Positions 7,027-13,459 of a stretch of 20,845 bases of DNA are shown here, piece by piece. Position 1 is the first letter of the stretch; the number at the start of each line of letters is the position of its first letter. The notes under the pieces are model-generated. The model saw only the letters and a list, made by a program, of their open reading frames with translations, did not search any database and was not told the origin of the DNA. The translations under genes and the position numbers were made by a program. The stretch is from Desulforudis sp. Lineage in GTDB: Bacteria; Bacillota; Desulfotomaculia; Desulfotomaculales; Desulforudaceae. Location: the NCBI GenBank assembly GCA_014859075.1, contig JACUUW010000012.1, forward strand, positions 1 through 20,845. The letters are read 5' to 3'.

Positions 7027-7575
7027 CTACCGGCTCACGACCATACCCTTGCCCGGTATGATTCCCCCGTGTACGAAGCGTGCGTCCGAAACGCTGAAGA
7101 ATATTTTCGGATCGTAACGGTTCACCACTCTCAGCGCCCGGGACAGGTTCTTGCGCTTTAAAAAGAGGAATAGTATTTTCCGATAGCCGTCCCGGCCCTC
7201 GCCGGTAACCAGGGTGACGCCGAACCCTTCCTTACGGAACAATGCCGTCAATTCATCCACCTTGTCCACGGGCGGGAAGACCTGCAGGGAGGCATAACCC
7301 ATGGCCATTCGTTCCTCCATCACCCCGCCGACTAGGTTCCCGGTGGCGAACCCGGCCGCGTAGGCCACGATTTTCCCCGGGTCGGTCAGTCCGTCCTGCA
7401 GCACGTAGTTGAGAATCATAATGAAGATGCTTACCTCTAGAAAGCCGACCAGGCTCGCTTGCAGCTTCCGGCCGCGGGTCAACAGAAGCATCCTGATAAC
7501 GTCCAGGGACATGTCCACAACCCGCGCCCCGAAGATCAAAAAGTAGCCAAACAGCATGCCAACCCAAGGCTCCAT
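7027..7575 (-). CDS. UPF0316 membrane protein (DUF5698-DUF2179)
   Basis: A 182-residue protein with about three transmembrane helices in the first 90 residues (MLFGYFLIFGARVVDMSLDVIRMLLL; VGFLEVSIFIMILNYVL; AYAAGFATGNLVGG). A soluble alpha/beta domain (about 100-175) follows. The pattern GRKLQASLVGFLEVSIFI and GGVMEERMAMGYA is typical of the UPF0316/YebE family, whose C-terminal domain is DUF2179. The function of the family is not established. The start is ATG 7575, although its upstream ribosome site is weak (GGGGG). A sigma-A-type promoter with direct repeats just upstream lies at 7655-7720, and a terminator follows the gene, so it seems to be transcribed alone or by read-through from the dipeptidase gene. 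Confidence 0.85.
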   Translation of the reverse strand: MEPWVGMLFGYFLIFGARVVDMSLDVIRMLLLTRGRKLQASLVGFLEVSIFIMILNYVLQDGLTDPGKIVAYAAGFATGNLVGGVMEERMAMGYASLQVFPPVDKVDELTALFRKEGFGVTLVTGEGRDGYRKILFLFLKRKNLSRALRVVNRYDPKIFFSVSDARFVHGGIIPGKGMVVSR

Positions 7576-7654
7576 TTACGTTCCAACCCCCACGCGTTTT
7601 ACCGCACAGCGAAAAGGCAGCGCACCCGCGGCTGCCGCCTAGCTTTCCACACCA

Positions 7655-7684
7655 AGATTACCGGAGGTCGGTCCCCGGTGTCAA
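7655..7684 (-). promoter_or_regulatory. Promoter of the UPF0316 gene
   Basis: On the minus strand, TTGACA (7684-7679) and TAATCT (7660-7655) are separated by 18 bases. Two 13-base direct repeats lie immediately upstream of the -35 element. The leader would be about 75 bases. Confidence 0.55.
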
Positions 7685-7687
7685 GAA

Positions 7688-7720
7688 TGAAAAGCCCGTT
7701 CCGTCAGTGAAAAGCCCGTT
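7688..7720. repeat. Two 13-bp direct repeats, 20 bp apart
   Basis: TGAAAAGCCCGTT occurs at 7688-7700 and again at 7708-7720, giving a 20-base period, close to two helical turns. On the minus strand the repeats (AACGGGCTTTTCA) end three bases before the TTGACA of the UPF0316 promoter. The outer copy overlaps the stop codon of the dipeptidase gene. Position and phasing suggest an activator site, but this is inference. Confidence 0.6.
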
Positions 7721-9089
7721 AACCGAGTGGAATGTCCAGCAGGGGGTACTCCCACCAGACCGGGCTGTCAAAATGCCACCATTCTTTCTCGAGAGGGACG
7801 AAACCTTCCGCCACCATGGCCGCCTCCAAGACGGCCCGGTGCCGCAGGGCCGCCTCCGAAGCTCCCTGATAGCTGCGGTGGGCCCGATGGGTGAAGTCGT
7901 CGAAGCCGGTCGGCATCTCCACCTCCTGTCCGTCCAGTGTCACCAGCGTACAGTCCACGGCCGCCCCCCGGCTGTGCCTGGACCCGTTTTCCGGATCGGC
8001 CCAGAAACTCTTGTCCGGGGCCAGCTCCCAGAGTCGGGCATGGTCGGAGAACGGCCGGTAGCCGTCAAACACCTTCAACTTGAACCCCTGCTCCCGGAGC
8101 CGGATGTTCACCCGGGCCAGCCGCTCGGCTTCCGGCAGAACCAGGTAAGCTCTGGGTGCCGCATAGACGGCCCGCCCCGCAAAATTGTCGGTGCCGGCGT
8201 AACGGATGTCCAGCATTATCGAGGGGTCCACGACGTCTATCTCCACCAGGGGCGGTTCAATAAAATCCGCGGCGGGAACGATTTCCGCCAGGTGGTATAC
8301 GACCAGATTCAACTCCACCGCCGTACTGTGCGCGGACAACGGGGTCAGGCTCTCAAGCCCGGCCGCCTTTATCCGGGAGAAGACCTCCTCAGGCGTACCG
8401 ACCGGTCCGGTGTCCGGCACACTTCCGGTCAGTATCCCGCGCAACCGCCAGGAACCGGCCCCGGGCCCGGCTTCACGAAAAGCCGTGAAAGCCAATCCAG
8501 TTGACGCGGGCGTTTCCTCAAACCACTCCGTCCACCAGGCTGAAAACCGGTTCTTCGCCGGAGCCCGCGCTTCGGGTTCGGTAAGCACGGCGCTGAAACG
8601 GCCCACCCCCGAGACCACCAACGGCCCGTCCAGGCCGGTCCCGATGTCTGCGAGCAACGCCGCGAGGGTGACCGGGCTCCCGTCGGGCAGGTGCAGCACG
8701 GACGCCGCCGCGTCCCGTCCGAGTCCCAGAGCATGTTCGGTGTTCACCAACACGTCGGCGGTGCGGATTCCGGCGCCCCCCGGTTCCTGAAGGTAGGCCC
8801 GCCCACCCAAAATAAGCATCTCCGTGGGCGCCTCCGGGTAGTGTAACGCACCCCGGCCGAATGCAAGTTCAATCTCCCTGATGTCCTGCTGCTTTGGGGC
8901 CAACCCATCCGGCTCCACCACAAATGCGGCCGCCCGGTCAAGGGACACGGCGACCGCCTCCGGAACACGGTAATCCAGGTGCACCGGCTGCGTCCCCCAG
9001 AATGCAAACCCGCCGCCGGCCGCGGCCAGCCCCAGTATGATTGTCGGGATCAGGAACTTGCGCCGGTACACCTCGCGGCAGCCTCCCAA
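7719..9089 (-). CDS. VanX-type D-alanyl-D-alanine dipeptidase with unrecognised N-terminal domain
   Basis: A 456-residue protein, about twice the usual VanX length. An N-terminal hydrophobic segment (about 12-31) predicts a membrane anchor or uncleaved signal, with the rest outside. Residues about 40-275 match no family I recognise. The C-terminal part (about 283-456) is a peptidase M15D domain: LDIRYAGTDNFAGRAVY, FDGYRP with R345, SRHSRGAAVDCTLV with zinc ligands H372 and D379, and EWWHF with catalytic E436 and ligand H439. It should hydrolyse D-Ala-D-Ala, but an extracytoplasmic location argues for peptide scavenging or wall turnover and not for cytoplasmic vancomycin resistance. No vanH or vanA homologues are nearby. 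The start is TTG 9089 (GGAG upstream); GTG 9071 behind GGGAGG is an equally good alternative. A T-box-like element lies 86 bases upstream. Confidence 0.88.
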   Translation of the reverse strand: MGGCREVYRRKFLIPTIILGLAAAGGGFAFWGTQPVHLDYRVPEAVAVSLDRAAAFVVEPDGLAPKQQDIREIELAFGRGALHYPEAPTEMLILGGRAYLQEPGGAGIRTADVLVNTEHALGLGRDAAASVLHLPDGSPVTLAALLADIGTGLDGPLVVSGVGRFSAVLTEPEARAPAKNRFSAWWTEWFEETPASTGLAFTAFREAGPGAGSWRLRGILTGSVPDTGPVGTPEEVFSRIKAAGLESLTPLSAHSTAVELNLVVYHLAEIVPAADFIEPPLVEIDVVDPSIMLDIRYAGTDNFAGRAVYAAPRAYLVLPEAERLARVNIRLREQGFKLKVFDGYRPFSDHARLWELAPDKSFWADPENGSRHSRGAAVDCTLVTLDGQEVEMPTGFDDFTHRAHRSYQGASEAALRHRAVLEAAMVAEGFVPLEKEWWHFDSPVWWEYPLLDIPLG

Positions 9090-9149
9090 ACACGCTCCAT
9101 TACCAAGAGGTTAACATTTTCCGGCGGGCAATAAAAGTAACGAAGAGTC

Positions 9150-9202
9150 AAAACGACGCAAAAACACCAAGCGTCCGCGGTGCCACCCGCCGTATACGCG
9201 GG
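9150..9202 (-). promoter_or_regulatory. T-box-like antiterminator/terminator element without stem I
   Basis: The minus strand carries GGGTGGCACCGCGG (9188-9175), an exact match to the T-box consensus GGGTGGNACCGCG. A CCGCG upstream (9202-9198) can pair with the CGCGG end to form an antiterminator-like fold. A GACGC/GCGTC hairpin (9175-9155) followed by GTTTTG comes next, then the dipeptidase start 60 bases on. I find no stem I or specifier loop in the 200 bases upstream, which overlap a divergent coding region. It may be a remnant or coincidence. Confidence 0.35.
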
Positions 9203-9250
9203 GGAGATAGGAGAAAAGCTAACCAAAAACTCGGAGGGGGATCAGCCGAC

Positions 9251-9868
9251 ATGCCCGAAAAAGAAGGGACAGGACCCCGTGAGCGCCGGCCCTGGGAAGT
9301 CCTGGACACTAAGTGGTGGATCGTACTGCTGGTCAGCACCATCTTGATCGCCTTTTTGATCGGGGTCTGGACGGGACCACGCTTCGGACCCTCGCCCCAA
9401 GCCCGCCCGGCCCCCGGGGAAGAGGCACTCACCCAGGCCGAGTTGACGGCCTACCTGACCGATCCGGCCAATCGGGACCGGGCCGCCGACATCCTCAGTT
9501 CACCACAGATGCGGGAACCCTTCATCGACATCATGGGGACGGTTCGGATGCAGGGCGCATTCGCCCACATGCTCCAGGACCCCCGGATGCAGGAGAACGT
9601 AATCGACATTATGTCCGATCCGACCACCATCAACGCCACCGAAAGGATGTTCACCCTGCCGCGCATGCAGACCGCAACGGCGAACATCCTCGGCCGCCGC
9701 GAAGTCCGTGCCGGGGTGCTCGAGATGATCTCCCAAAGACAGATGCAGGGGTTGTTGCAGGATATGGCCCGAGATCCGCGCCTGCGACCGATCCTGGCCC
9801 CTGAAGCCGAACCACCCGGCGCGCCGCCGGTCGTACCGGCACCCGGCCCGGGCGACGTGGAGGATTAG
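9251..9868 (+). CDS. Membrane-anchored protein with nine 13-residue repeats (GerD-like pattern)
   Basis: A 205-residue protein from ATG 9251, preceded by GGAGGGGG (9233-9240). A charged 20-residue N-terminus is followed by one transmembrane helix (about 22-41) and a Pro-rich linker. Residues 70-186 divide without gaps into nine units of exactly 13 residues, with consensus x-D-P-R-M-Q-x-x-x-x-D-I-M. The best unit is QDPRMQENVIDIM (109-121); the fifth and seventh are the most diverged. The tail is Pro/Gly-rich. The spacing of DP and hydrophobic residues recalls GerD, the spore germination scaffold protein, which has similar short helical repeats; that link is inference. A 35-residue membrane protein is encoded 3 bases downstream. 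I found no convincing promoter. Confidence 0.88.
   Translation: MPEKEGTGPRERRPWEVLDTKWWIVLLVSTILIAFLIGVWTGPRFGPSPQARPAPGEEALTQAELTAYLTDPANRDRAADILSSPQMREPFIDIMGTVRMQGAFAHMLQDPRMQENVIDIMSDPTTINATERMFTLPRMQTATANILGRREVRAGVLEMISQRQMQGLLQDMARDPRLRPILAPEAEPPGAPPVVPAPGPGDVED
9458..9808 (+). repeat. Nine in-frame 39-bp units encoding 13-residue repeats
   Basis: The nine protein units are contiguous and of constant length, so the DNA is a 39-base periodic array. The units have diverged strongly at DNA level, which points to an old duplication held by protein structure and not to recent slippage. Conserved positions are Asp2-Pro3, Met5 and the final Asp-Ile-Met. Confidence 0.8.
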
Positions 9869-9871
9869 AGT

Positions 9872-9979
9872 ATGGTGGATTTCTTCGCCATCGGTCTTTT
9901 CATACTCGCCGGAATCAGTGCGGGGATCCTGATATTCCTGCCACGGAGCTTGGACAGATGGCGAGGTCCAAAAGACTAG
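9872..9979 (+). CDS. 35-residue single-transmembrane microprotein
   Basis: A short frame starts at ATG 9872 and ends at TAG 9979. Its start is supported by a clean GGAGG (9859-9863) eight bases upstream, embedded in the end of the repeat-protein gene and leaving a 3-base intergenic gap. The product is MVDFFAIGLFILAGISAGIL plus a basic tail IFLPRSLDRWRGPKD: one hydrophobic helix (about 4-23), then a positively charged C-terminus that should remain in the cytoplasm. I recognise no family. Tight coupling to the repeat protein suggests that the two act together in the membrane. The frame stops 38 bases before the end of the converging pheA gene. Confidence 0.65.
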   Translation: MVDFFAIGLFILAGISAGILIFLPRSLDRWRGPKD

Positions 9980-10017
9980 CCGCCTTGCCGCACTGGATCG
10001 GAGCCGGGCGGACTGGT

Positions 10018-11148
10018 TCAGGAATCGCGGGATGCTTGCAGATCCACGAAATAGGGAAACAGTACCCCGTACACCCCGGAGACCAATTCAGGGTCAACCC
10101 CCTTCTGGGCCGCCAATTCCTGCAACCGGCCGATGATGCGGTGCTCCCGGGCCGGATCCCGGACCGGCCTCCCATTCTTCAACCTGCCGATACTCCGCAC
10201 CAGGGATACGCGCTCCGCCAACAGGTCCACGATCCAACCGTCGAGAACGTCGATTTCATCCCGGATCTGCTCCAGCCCGGGCGGGGTGTTGTCCCTGGCG
10301 GTGGTGGGGACACCGACGGCCGGGTAGGAACCCAGGATCTTGAGAAAGGTGCCCCTCTGCCGCGCACCCGCCAGAGCTTCAGCCACTTCAGGCATCCGGG
10401 GGTGACCCTCAAAGTCGATAAAGAACACGTATTCACCCAACCGGGTCTTGGCCGGCCTGGACTCGATCCGCGTCAGGTTGACGCCGCGCCGGGCGAACTC
10501 GCCCAGCAGGCGGTAAAGGGCGCCCGGCCGGTTGTCGACCCCGACCAACACGGTCGTTTTGTCTCCGGTTCCGATAGAGCAATTCCGCCTTCCGATCACC
10601 AGGAAGCGGGTGGCGTTTTCCCGGAGGTCGCCGATGCCCTCCGACAACACTTCGAGGCCGTGCAGCCGGGCCGCCTTCACCGTGCCTATGGCCGCCCATG
10701 GTTCATTGCTGCCGGACACCGTCCGCGCCGCCTCGGCCGTGCTCCCGGACTCTCCGAGTTCGACCCGGGGGAAGTGCTCCTCCAGGTAACCACGGCACTG
10801 GGCTAAGGCCTGAAAATGAGAGATGATCCGGATTACCCGGTTCTTTTCGGTCCCCGGGCGGGCCAACAAGTGGTGCCTGATCGGCAGCACGACTTCCCCA
10901 CAAATCTGGAGGCGTTCGGCCTGGTGGATCAGGAGGTCGAGCGTCAGGGCCAGGGAGCCCTCACATGAATTCTCCGTTGGCAGCAGGCCCCAGTCCACGC
11001 GGCCGCCGTCCACCGCCCCGGCCACTTCCACCAGGGAACCCAGGGGAGACAGAGTCACCGCACGGCCGGCCGCCCAGACGGCCGCCGCTTCTTCCGAATA
11101 AGTGCCCTCCGGTCCAAGATAAGCGATTATTTCCACTTTAACATCCAT
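10018..11148 (-). CDS. pheA: Prephenate dehydratase with ACT domain and C-terminal chorismate mutase
   Basis: A 376-residue bifunctional enzyme for phenylalanine synthesis. Residues about 6-186 are prephenate dehydratase (AYLGPEGTYSEEAA; LLPTENSCEGS; catalytic ENATRF with T180-R181-F182). Residues about 197-275 are an ACT regulatory domain with the Phe-binding motifs NRPGALYRLL and RIESRP. Residues about 291-371 are an AroQ-type chorismate mutase: IRDEID, LLAERVSLV, RLKNGRPVRDPAREH, with counterparts of E. coli R11, R28, K39, D48, R51 and E52. The position of E. coli Q88 appears to be Gly or a neighbour (VYGVLF), so mutase activity needs checking. The order PDT-ACT-CM is the reverse of the E. 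coli P-protein (CM-PDT-ACT). It lies 8 bases after aroF under the same T-box leader. The ATG at 11148 has GGGGGG directly before it, so translation may depend on coupling to aroF. Confidence 0.95.
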   Translation of the reverse strand: MDVKVEIIAYLGPEGTYSEEAAAVWAAGRAVTLSPLGSLVEVAGAVDGGRVDWGLLPTENSCEGSLALTLDLLIHQAERLQICGEVVLPIRHHLLARPGTEKNRVIRIISHFQALAQCRGYLEEHFPRVELGESGSTAEAARTVSGSNEPWAAIGTVKAARLHGLEVLSEGIGDLRENATRFLVIGRRNCSIGTGDKTTVLVGVDNRPGALYRLLGEFARRGVNLTRIESRPAKTRLGEYVFFIDFEGHPRMPEVAEALAGARQRGTFLKILGSYPAVGVPTTARDNTPPGLEQIRDEIDVLDGWIVDLLAERVSLVRSIGRLKNGRPVRDPAREHRIIGRLQELAAQKGVDPELVSGVYGVLFPYFVDLQASRDS

Positions 11149-11156
11149 CCCCCCGA

Positions 11157-12167
11157 CTATATTGCCCGACCCAAGGCCCGGGATACGGTGCCGACCTCAG
11201 CCATCAGCCCGGCAAAGGCGGCCGGCTCCAGGGATTGCTTGCCGTCACACAGTGCCTCTTTCGGATTTACGTGGACCTCGACGATGATCCCGTCGGCGCC
11301 GGCGGCCACGGCCGCCCGGGACATCGGCGCGATAAGTTCCGGCCGGCCCGTGGCGTGGCTGGGGTCAACGATAACCGGCAGGTGACTCAGGGTTTTCACC
11401 AGGGACACGGCACTCAGGTCGAGCGTGTTGCGGGTGTACGTCTCAAAGGTGCGGATACCCCGCTCACAGAGCACCACCTGTTCGTTGCCCGCCGACAGGA
11501 TGTACTCGGCCGCCATCAGCCACTCTTCGATGGTGGCCGACATCCCGCGCTTCAGAAGCACCGGCTTGCCCGCCCGGCCCACAGCCCGCAAAAGATGGAA
11601 GTTCTGCATGTTGCGCGAACCGATCTGGAGCATATCCACGTGGGCCAATGCCGCCTCCAGGCTTTGTTCGTCGATCACTTCGGTGACCGTAGCCAGTCCG
11701 GTGGCCGCGGCCGCTTCCGCCAGAAGTTCCAGCCCACGCTGCTCCAGGCCCTGGAAGCTGTACGGCGATGTACGGGGCTTGTAGGTGCCGCCCCGCAGGA
11801 CTTTCGCGCCGGACGCGGCCACCGCCCGGGCCGTATCCAAAAGCTGGTCCCTGCTCTCCACCGCACATGGACCGGCGATTACGGTCACCGCGCCGGACCC
11901 GATCGCCGCGCGACCCACTCGGACCACGGTATTCCCCTCAGCGCATTCCTTGCCGGCCAGGACGTAGGGCCGCCCCACCCGCTGGACCCGGTGGACGCCG
12001 GGCAGGCGTCCCAGGGCATCAAGCACCGGAGCCTGCGCAACTCCGGCGTCACACATGATCTTGCGACCGCCTCCGACCAGCCGCGCTTCCAGGCCGAACC
12101 CGCTGAGCACCCGTCCGACCTCGGCCACCTGCTGTTCAGAAGCATCCATTTCCATCAAAATCACCAC
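11157..12167 (-). CDS. aroF: 3-deoxy-7-phosphoheptulonate (DAHP) synthase, AroF/AroA-beta type with N-terminal ferredoxin-like domain
   Basis: A 336-residue enzyme that condenses phosphoenolpyruvate and erythrose 4-phosphate, the entry to aromatic amino acid synthesis. The start is GTG 12167 (VILMEMDASEQQ), nine bases after AGAAGGGGG; the open frame continues leftward only into the T-box leader. Residues 1-70 form the ferredoxin-like regulatory domain of this subclass. The TIM barrel follows, with IAGPCAVES (metal ligand C101), LRGGTYKPRTSPYSFQG, QIGSRNMQNF, LLKRGM, CERGIRTFE, VDPSHATG (H271), IIVEVH (E297) and D308. The N-terminal domain is known to mediate feedback by Tyr, Phe or prephenate in relatives; which effector acts here cannot be seen. 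It is first in the operon with pheA. Confidence 0.96.
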   Translation of the reverse strand: MVILMEMDASEQQVAEVGRVLSGFGLEARLVGGGRKIMCDAGVAQAPVLDALGRLPGVHRVQRVGRPYVLAGKECAEGNTVVRVGRAAIGSGAVTVIAGPCAVESRDQLLDTARAVAASGAKVLRGGTYKPRTSPYSFQGLEQRGLELLAEAAAATGLATVTEVIDEQSLEAALAHVDMLQIGSRNMQNFHLLRAVGRAGKPVLLKRGMSATIEEWLMAAEYILSAGNEQVVLCERGIRTFETYTRNTLDLSAVSLVKTLSHLPVIVDPSHATGRPELIAPMSRAAVAAGADGIIVEVHVNPKEALCDGKQSLEPAAFAGLMAEVGTVSRALGRAI

Positions 12168-12197
12168 TGCACTTAACCCCCTTCTAAAATTTAAAAT

Positions 12198-12254
12198 AGA
12201 AAAAGCCCGAACCTCCGTCTCGGGACGAAAGTCGGGCTTCCGCGTTACCACCCC
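12198..12254 (-). promoter_or_regulatory. Second T-box antiterminator/terminator module (no stem I)
   Basis: Read on the minus strand, GGGGTGGTAACGCGG (12254-12240) is a one-mismatch T-box sequence. It is followed by a terminator hairpin AGCCCGA/TCGGGCT (12238-12204) with an inner CGTC/GACG stem and a TTTTTC tail. It lies only about 65 bases after the first terminator, too close for its own stem I. It is directly upstream of the aroF ribosome site, so it acts as a second gate in series or is a partial duplication. Confidence 0.75.
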
Positions 12255-12318
12255 AATAGGCCCAACAAAGGACCCACTCCTGCAAGGTACGGGAACGTTT
12301 TGGAACCCCCGGCGCAAA

Positions 12319-12622
12319 CAAAAAAGCCTTCATCCCTCAGGGACGAAAAGCTTCAAGCCTTCCGCGGTACCACCCTCGTTGGTCATGCGACCCGCTCATT
12401 GCGCCGGGTACGGGAACAGCGTCCGATACCCCCTCCCTTGTAACGGCGGGAGACCCCGTCACGGCCTACTTTACCGAACCGCGGTTTTCAGCCGGGCGAC
12501 TCGGGAGAGAACTTCGGCGGGTCATACCCTGGAAGCGCTTCCAGTCAACGACGCTTCCTCCCTGGAGAGCTGGAACCAACCTACTTTTCCCCGTCATCGT
12601 CTTTGCTCAAGTAAATTATAAT
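12319..12622 (-). promoter_or_regulatory. T-box riboswitch leader of aroF-pheA, candidate Phe (UUC) specifier
   Basis: All main T-box parts are visible on the minus strand. A stem I 5' strand has ACGGGGAAAAGTAGG (AGTA at 12585-12582). An apical hairpin GGAAGCG/CGCTTCC holds a loop resembling the conserved distal loop. A specifier-loop 3' strand GAAGTTC can pair across from AGTA. The T-box AGGGTGGTACCGCGG lies near 12377-12363, and a terminator stem (12353-12324) ends in TTTTTT. The loop-E partner GAA followed by one base places the specifier at TTC (12511-12509), a Phe codon, which agrees with the downstream genes. Uncharged tRNA-Phe would favour the antiterminator and so expression. Confidence 0.88.
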
Positions 12623-12628
12623 GGATGT

Positions 12629-12657
12629 ATTATAACAAGACCCGATTCCGGTGTCAA
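12629..12657 (-). promoter_or_regulatory. Consensus sigma-A promoter of the aroF-pheA operon
   Basis: TTGACA (12657-12652) and TATAAT (12634-12629) on the minus strand are both perfect, with a 17-base spacer. The transcript would start near 12622 and run straight into the T-box stem I. A perfect promoter is expected for an operon controlled by premature termination. Confidence 0.92.
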
Positions 12658-12705
12658 TAGTTCTCGCGCGCGACCGCAATAACTATTTGACCGGCGTGCG
12701 GATGG

Positions 12706-12900
12706 CTACCGGGTACGGCGATAAATCAGGTCTCCGTCCGGGCCGTTCCGCACCGTGATTTCCCATCCCTGCCGGCTGCGCAGTACGCAACTGTCGGCCG
12801 TGGCGCTCACCACGACGCTGCCCTCCAGCAACTGCGTCAGTGCGCAGTCGACCAGGGCGGACTTCAACAGAATGTGTTCGGGCTCAAACTGTTCCGACAT
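12706..12900 (-). CDS. Small hypothetical protein (64 residues)
   Basis: A 64-codon frame from ATG 12900 to the TAG at 12706. The product (MSEQFEPEHILLKSALVDCA at the start) is mixed-charge and soluble, with a predicted helix and then beta strands ending in DGDLIYRRTR. I recognise no family. A GGAGG lies 15 bases upstream and an AAGG at a better distance, so the ribosome site is only fair. It lies between the start of the aroF leader and a divergent promoter region. A longer frame on the opposite strand (12755-13096) overlaps it, but has low-complexity composition and no ribosome site. I favour this one. Confidence 0.5.
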   Translation of the reverse strand: MSEQFEPEHILLKSALVDCALTQLLEGSVVVSATADSCVLRSRQGWEITVRNGPDGDLIYRRTR

Positions 12901-13042
12901 TTCAGCCTTGCTGAACCTCCATCCCCTTATTCTTTCCCCGCGGCCTCTGTTACATCTTTCCGAGAAGGATATTGGTGCATATTATGTCATCTCCGGCAAT
13001 TGGGGAACCGTTGTCCCGCTCGCCAACATCTCCCGATTAGCG

Positions 13043-13048
13043 TATAAT
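13043..13048 (+). promoter_or_regulatory. Candidate -10 element for the zinc-ribbon membrane protein gene
   Basis: TATAAT is a perfect -10 hexamer, 47 bases upstream of ATG 13096. The expected -35 position (13020-13025) reads TCGCCA, which is poor, so an activator might be needed. The rest of 12901-13095 holds nothing else that I can identify. Confidence 0.4.
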
Positions 13049-13095
13049 CAAACGAGACTTAATATTCTCCCACAGGTAAACCAAAGGAGTTGTTA

Positions 13096-13365
13096 ATGAT
13101 GCCGTGCCCGAAATGTCAGTCTTCGCGGCTGGTGCCGGTGGGTCAGTACAGCAAGCTCGTGAAACGGGGTTTTCTCGGGGCCGGGGTGCTGATTATCGCC
13201 GCGGTGATAGTGCCGATCTTCTGGCTCGTGCTGCCGATTTGGATGCTGGGTTCCATCTGGATGTACCTCACCCGGCCGCTCCTGGCCTGCGAAGACTGTG
13301 ACCACATGTGGGATCCACGCAATCCAAAAGCCGTAATTCAAAGACAAAAGGCCGCCGATTCTTGA
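13096..13365 (+). CDS. Split zinc-ribbon membrane protein (89 residues)
   Basis: The start is ATG 13096 with AAAGGAG six bases upstream. The protein has CPKC (C4, C7) at the N-terminus and CEDC (C65, C68) near the C-terminus, separated by two hydrophobic helices (about 26-58). The two Cys pairs would meet on the cytoplasmic side to bind one zinc, closing a membrane hairpin. A second gene of the same design is at 17274, with little sequence identity beyond the plan. The function is unknown; small proteins of this kind are usually annotated as hypothetical zinc-ribbon proteins. A strong terminator follows, so it is probably monocistronic. Confidence 0.8.
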   Translation: MMPCPKCQSSRLVPVGQYSKLVKRGFLGAGVLIIAAVIVPIFWLVLPIWMLGSIWMYLTRPLLACEDCDHMWDPRNPKAVIQRQKAADS

Positions 13366-13394
13366 GACACCGAATTTTTTCACCGCGCATCCAG

Positions 13395-13421
13395 GACCCT
13401 CCAGAGACGGAGGGTCTTTTT
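13395..13421 (+). terminator. Rho-independent terminator
   Basis: A perfect 8-bp stem GACCCTCC/GGAGGGTC (13395-13402 and 13409-13416) with a 6-base loop is followed by TTTTT. It ends the zinc-ribbon gene 30 bases after its stop. Confidence 0.9.
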
Positions 13422-13459
13422 CCGGCCAAAAGCCATAAAATGTCGTTGAGGTGGGCGCA

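Noticed and set aside
12168..12317. Longer N-terminus for AroF
   Set aside because: The upstream codons lie in the T-box antiterminator and terminator; GTG 12167 has the ribosome site and fits the family start.
12755..13096. 113-codon plus-strand frame overlapping the 64-residue hypothetical gene
   Set aside because: No ribosome site, low-complexity Ser/Leu/Pro composition, and it reads through the -10 element of the next gene.
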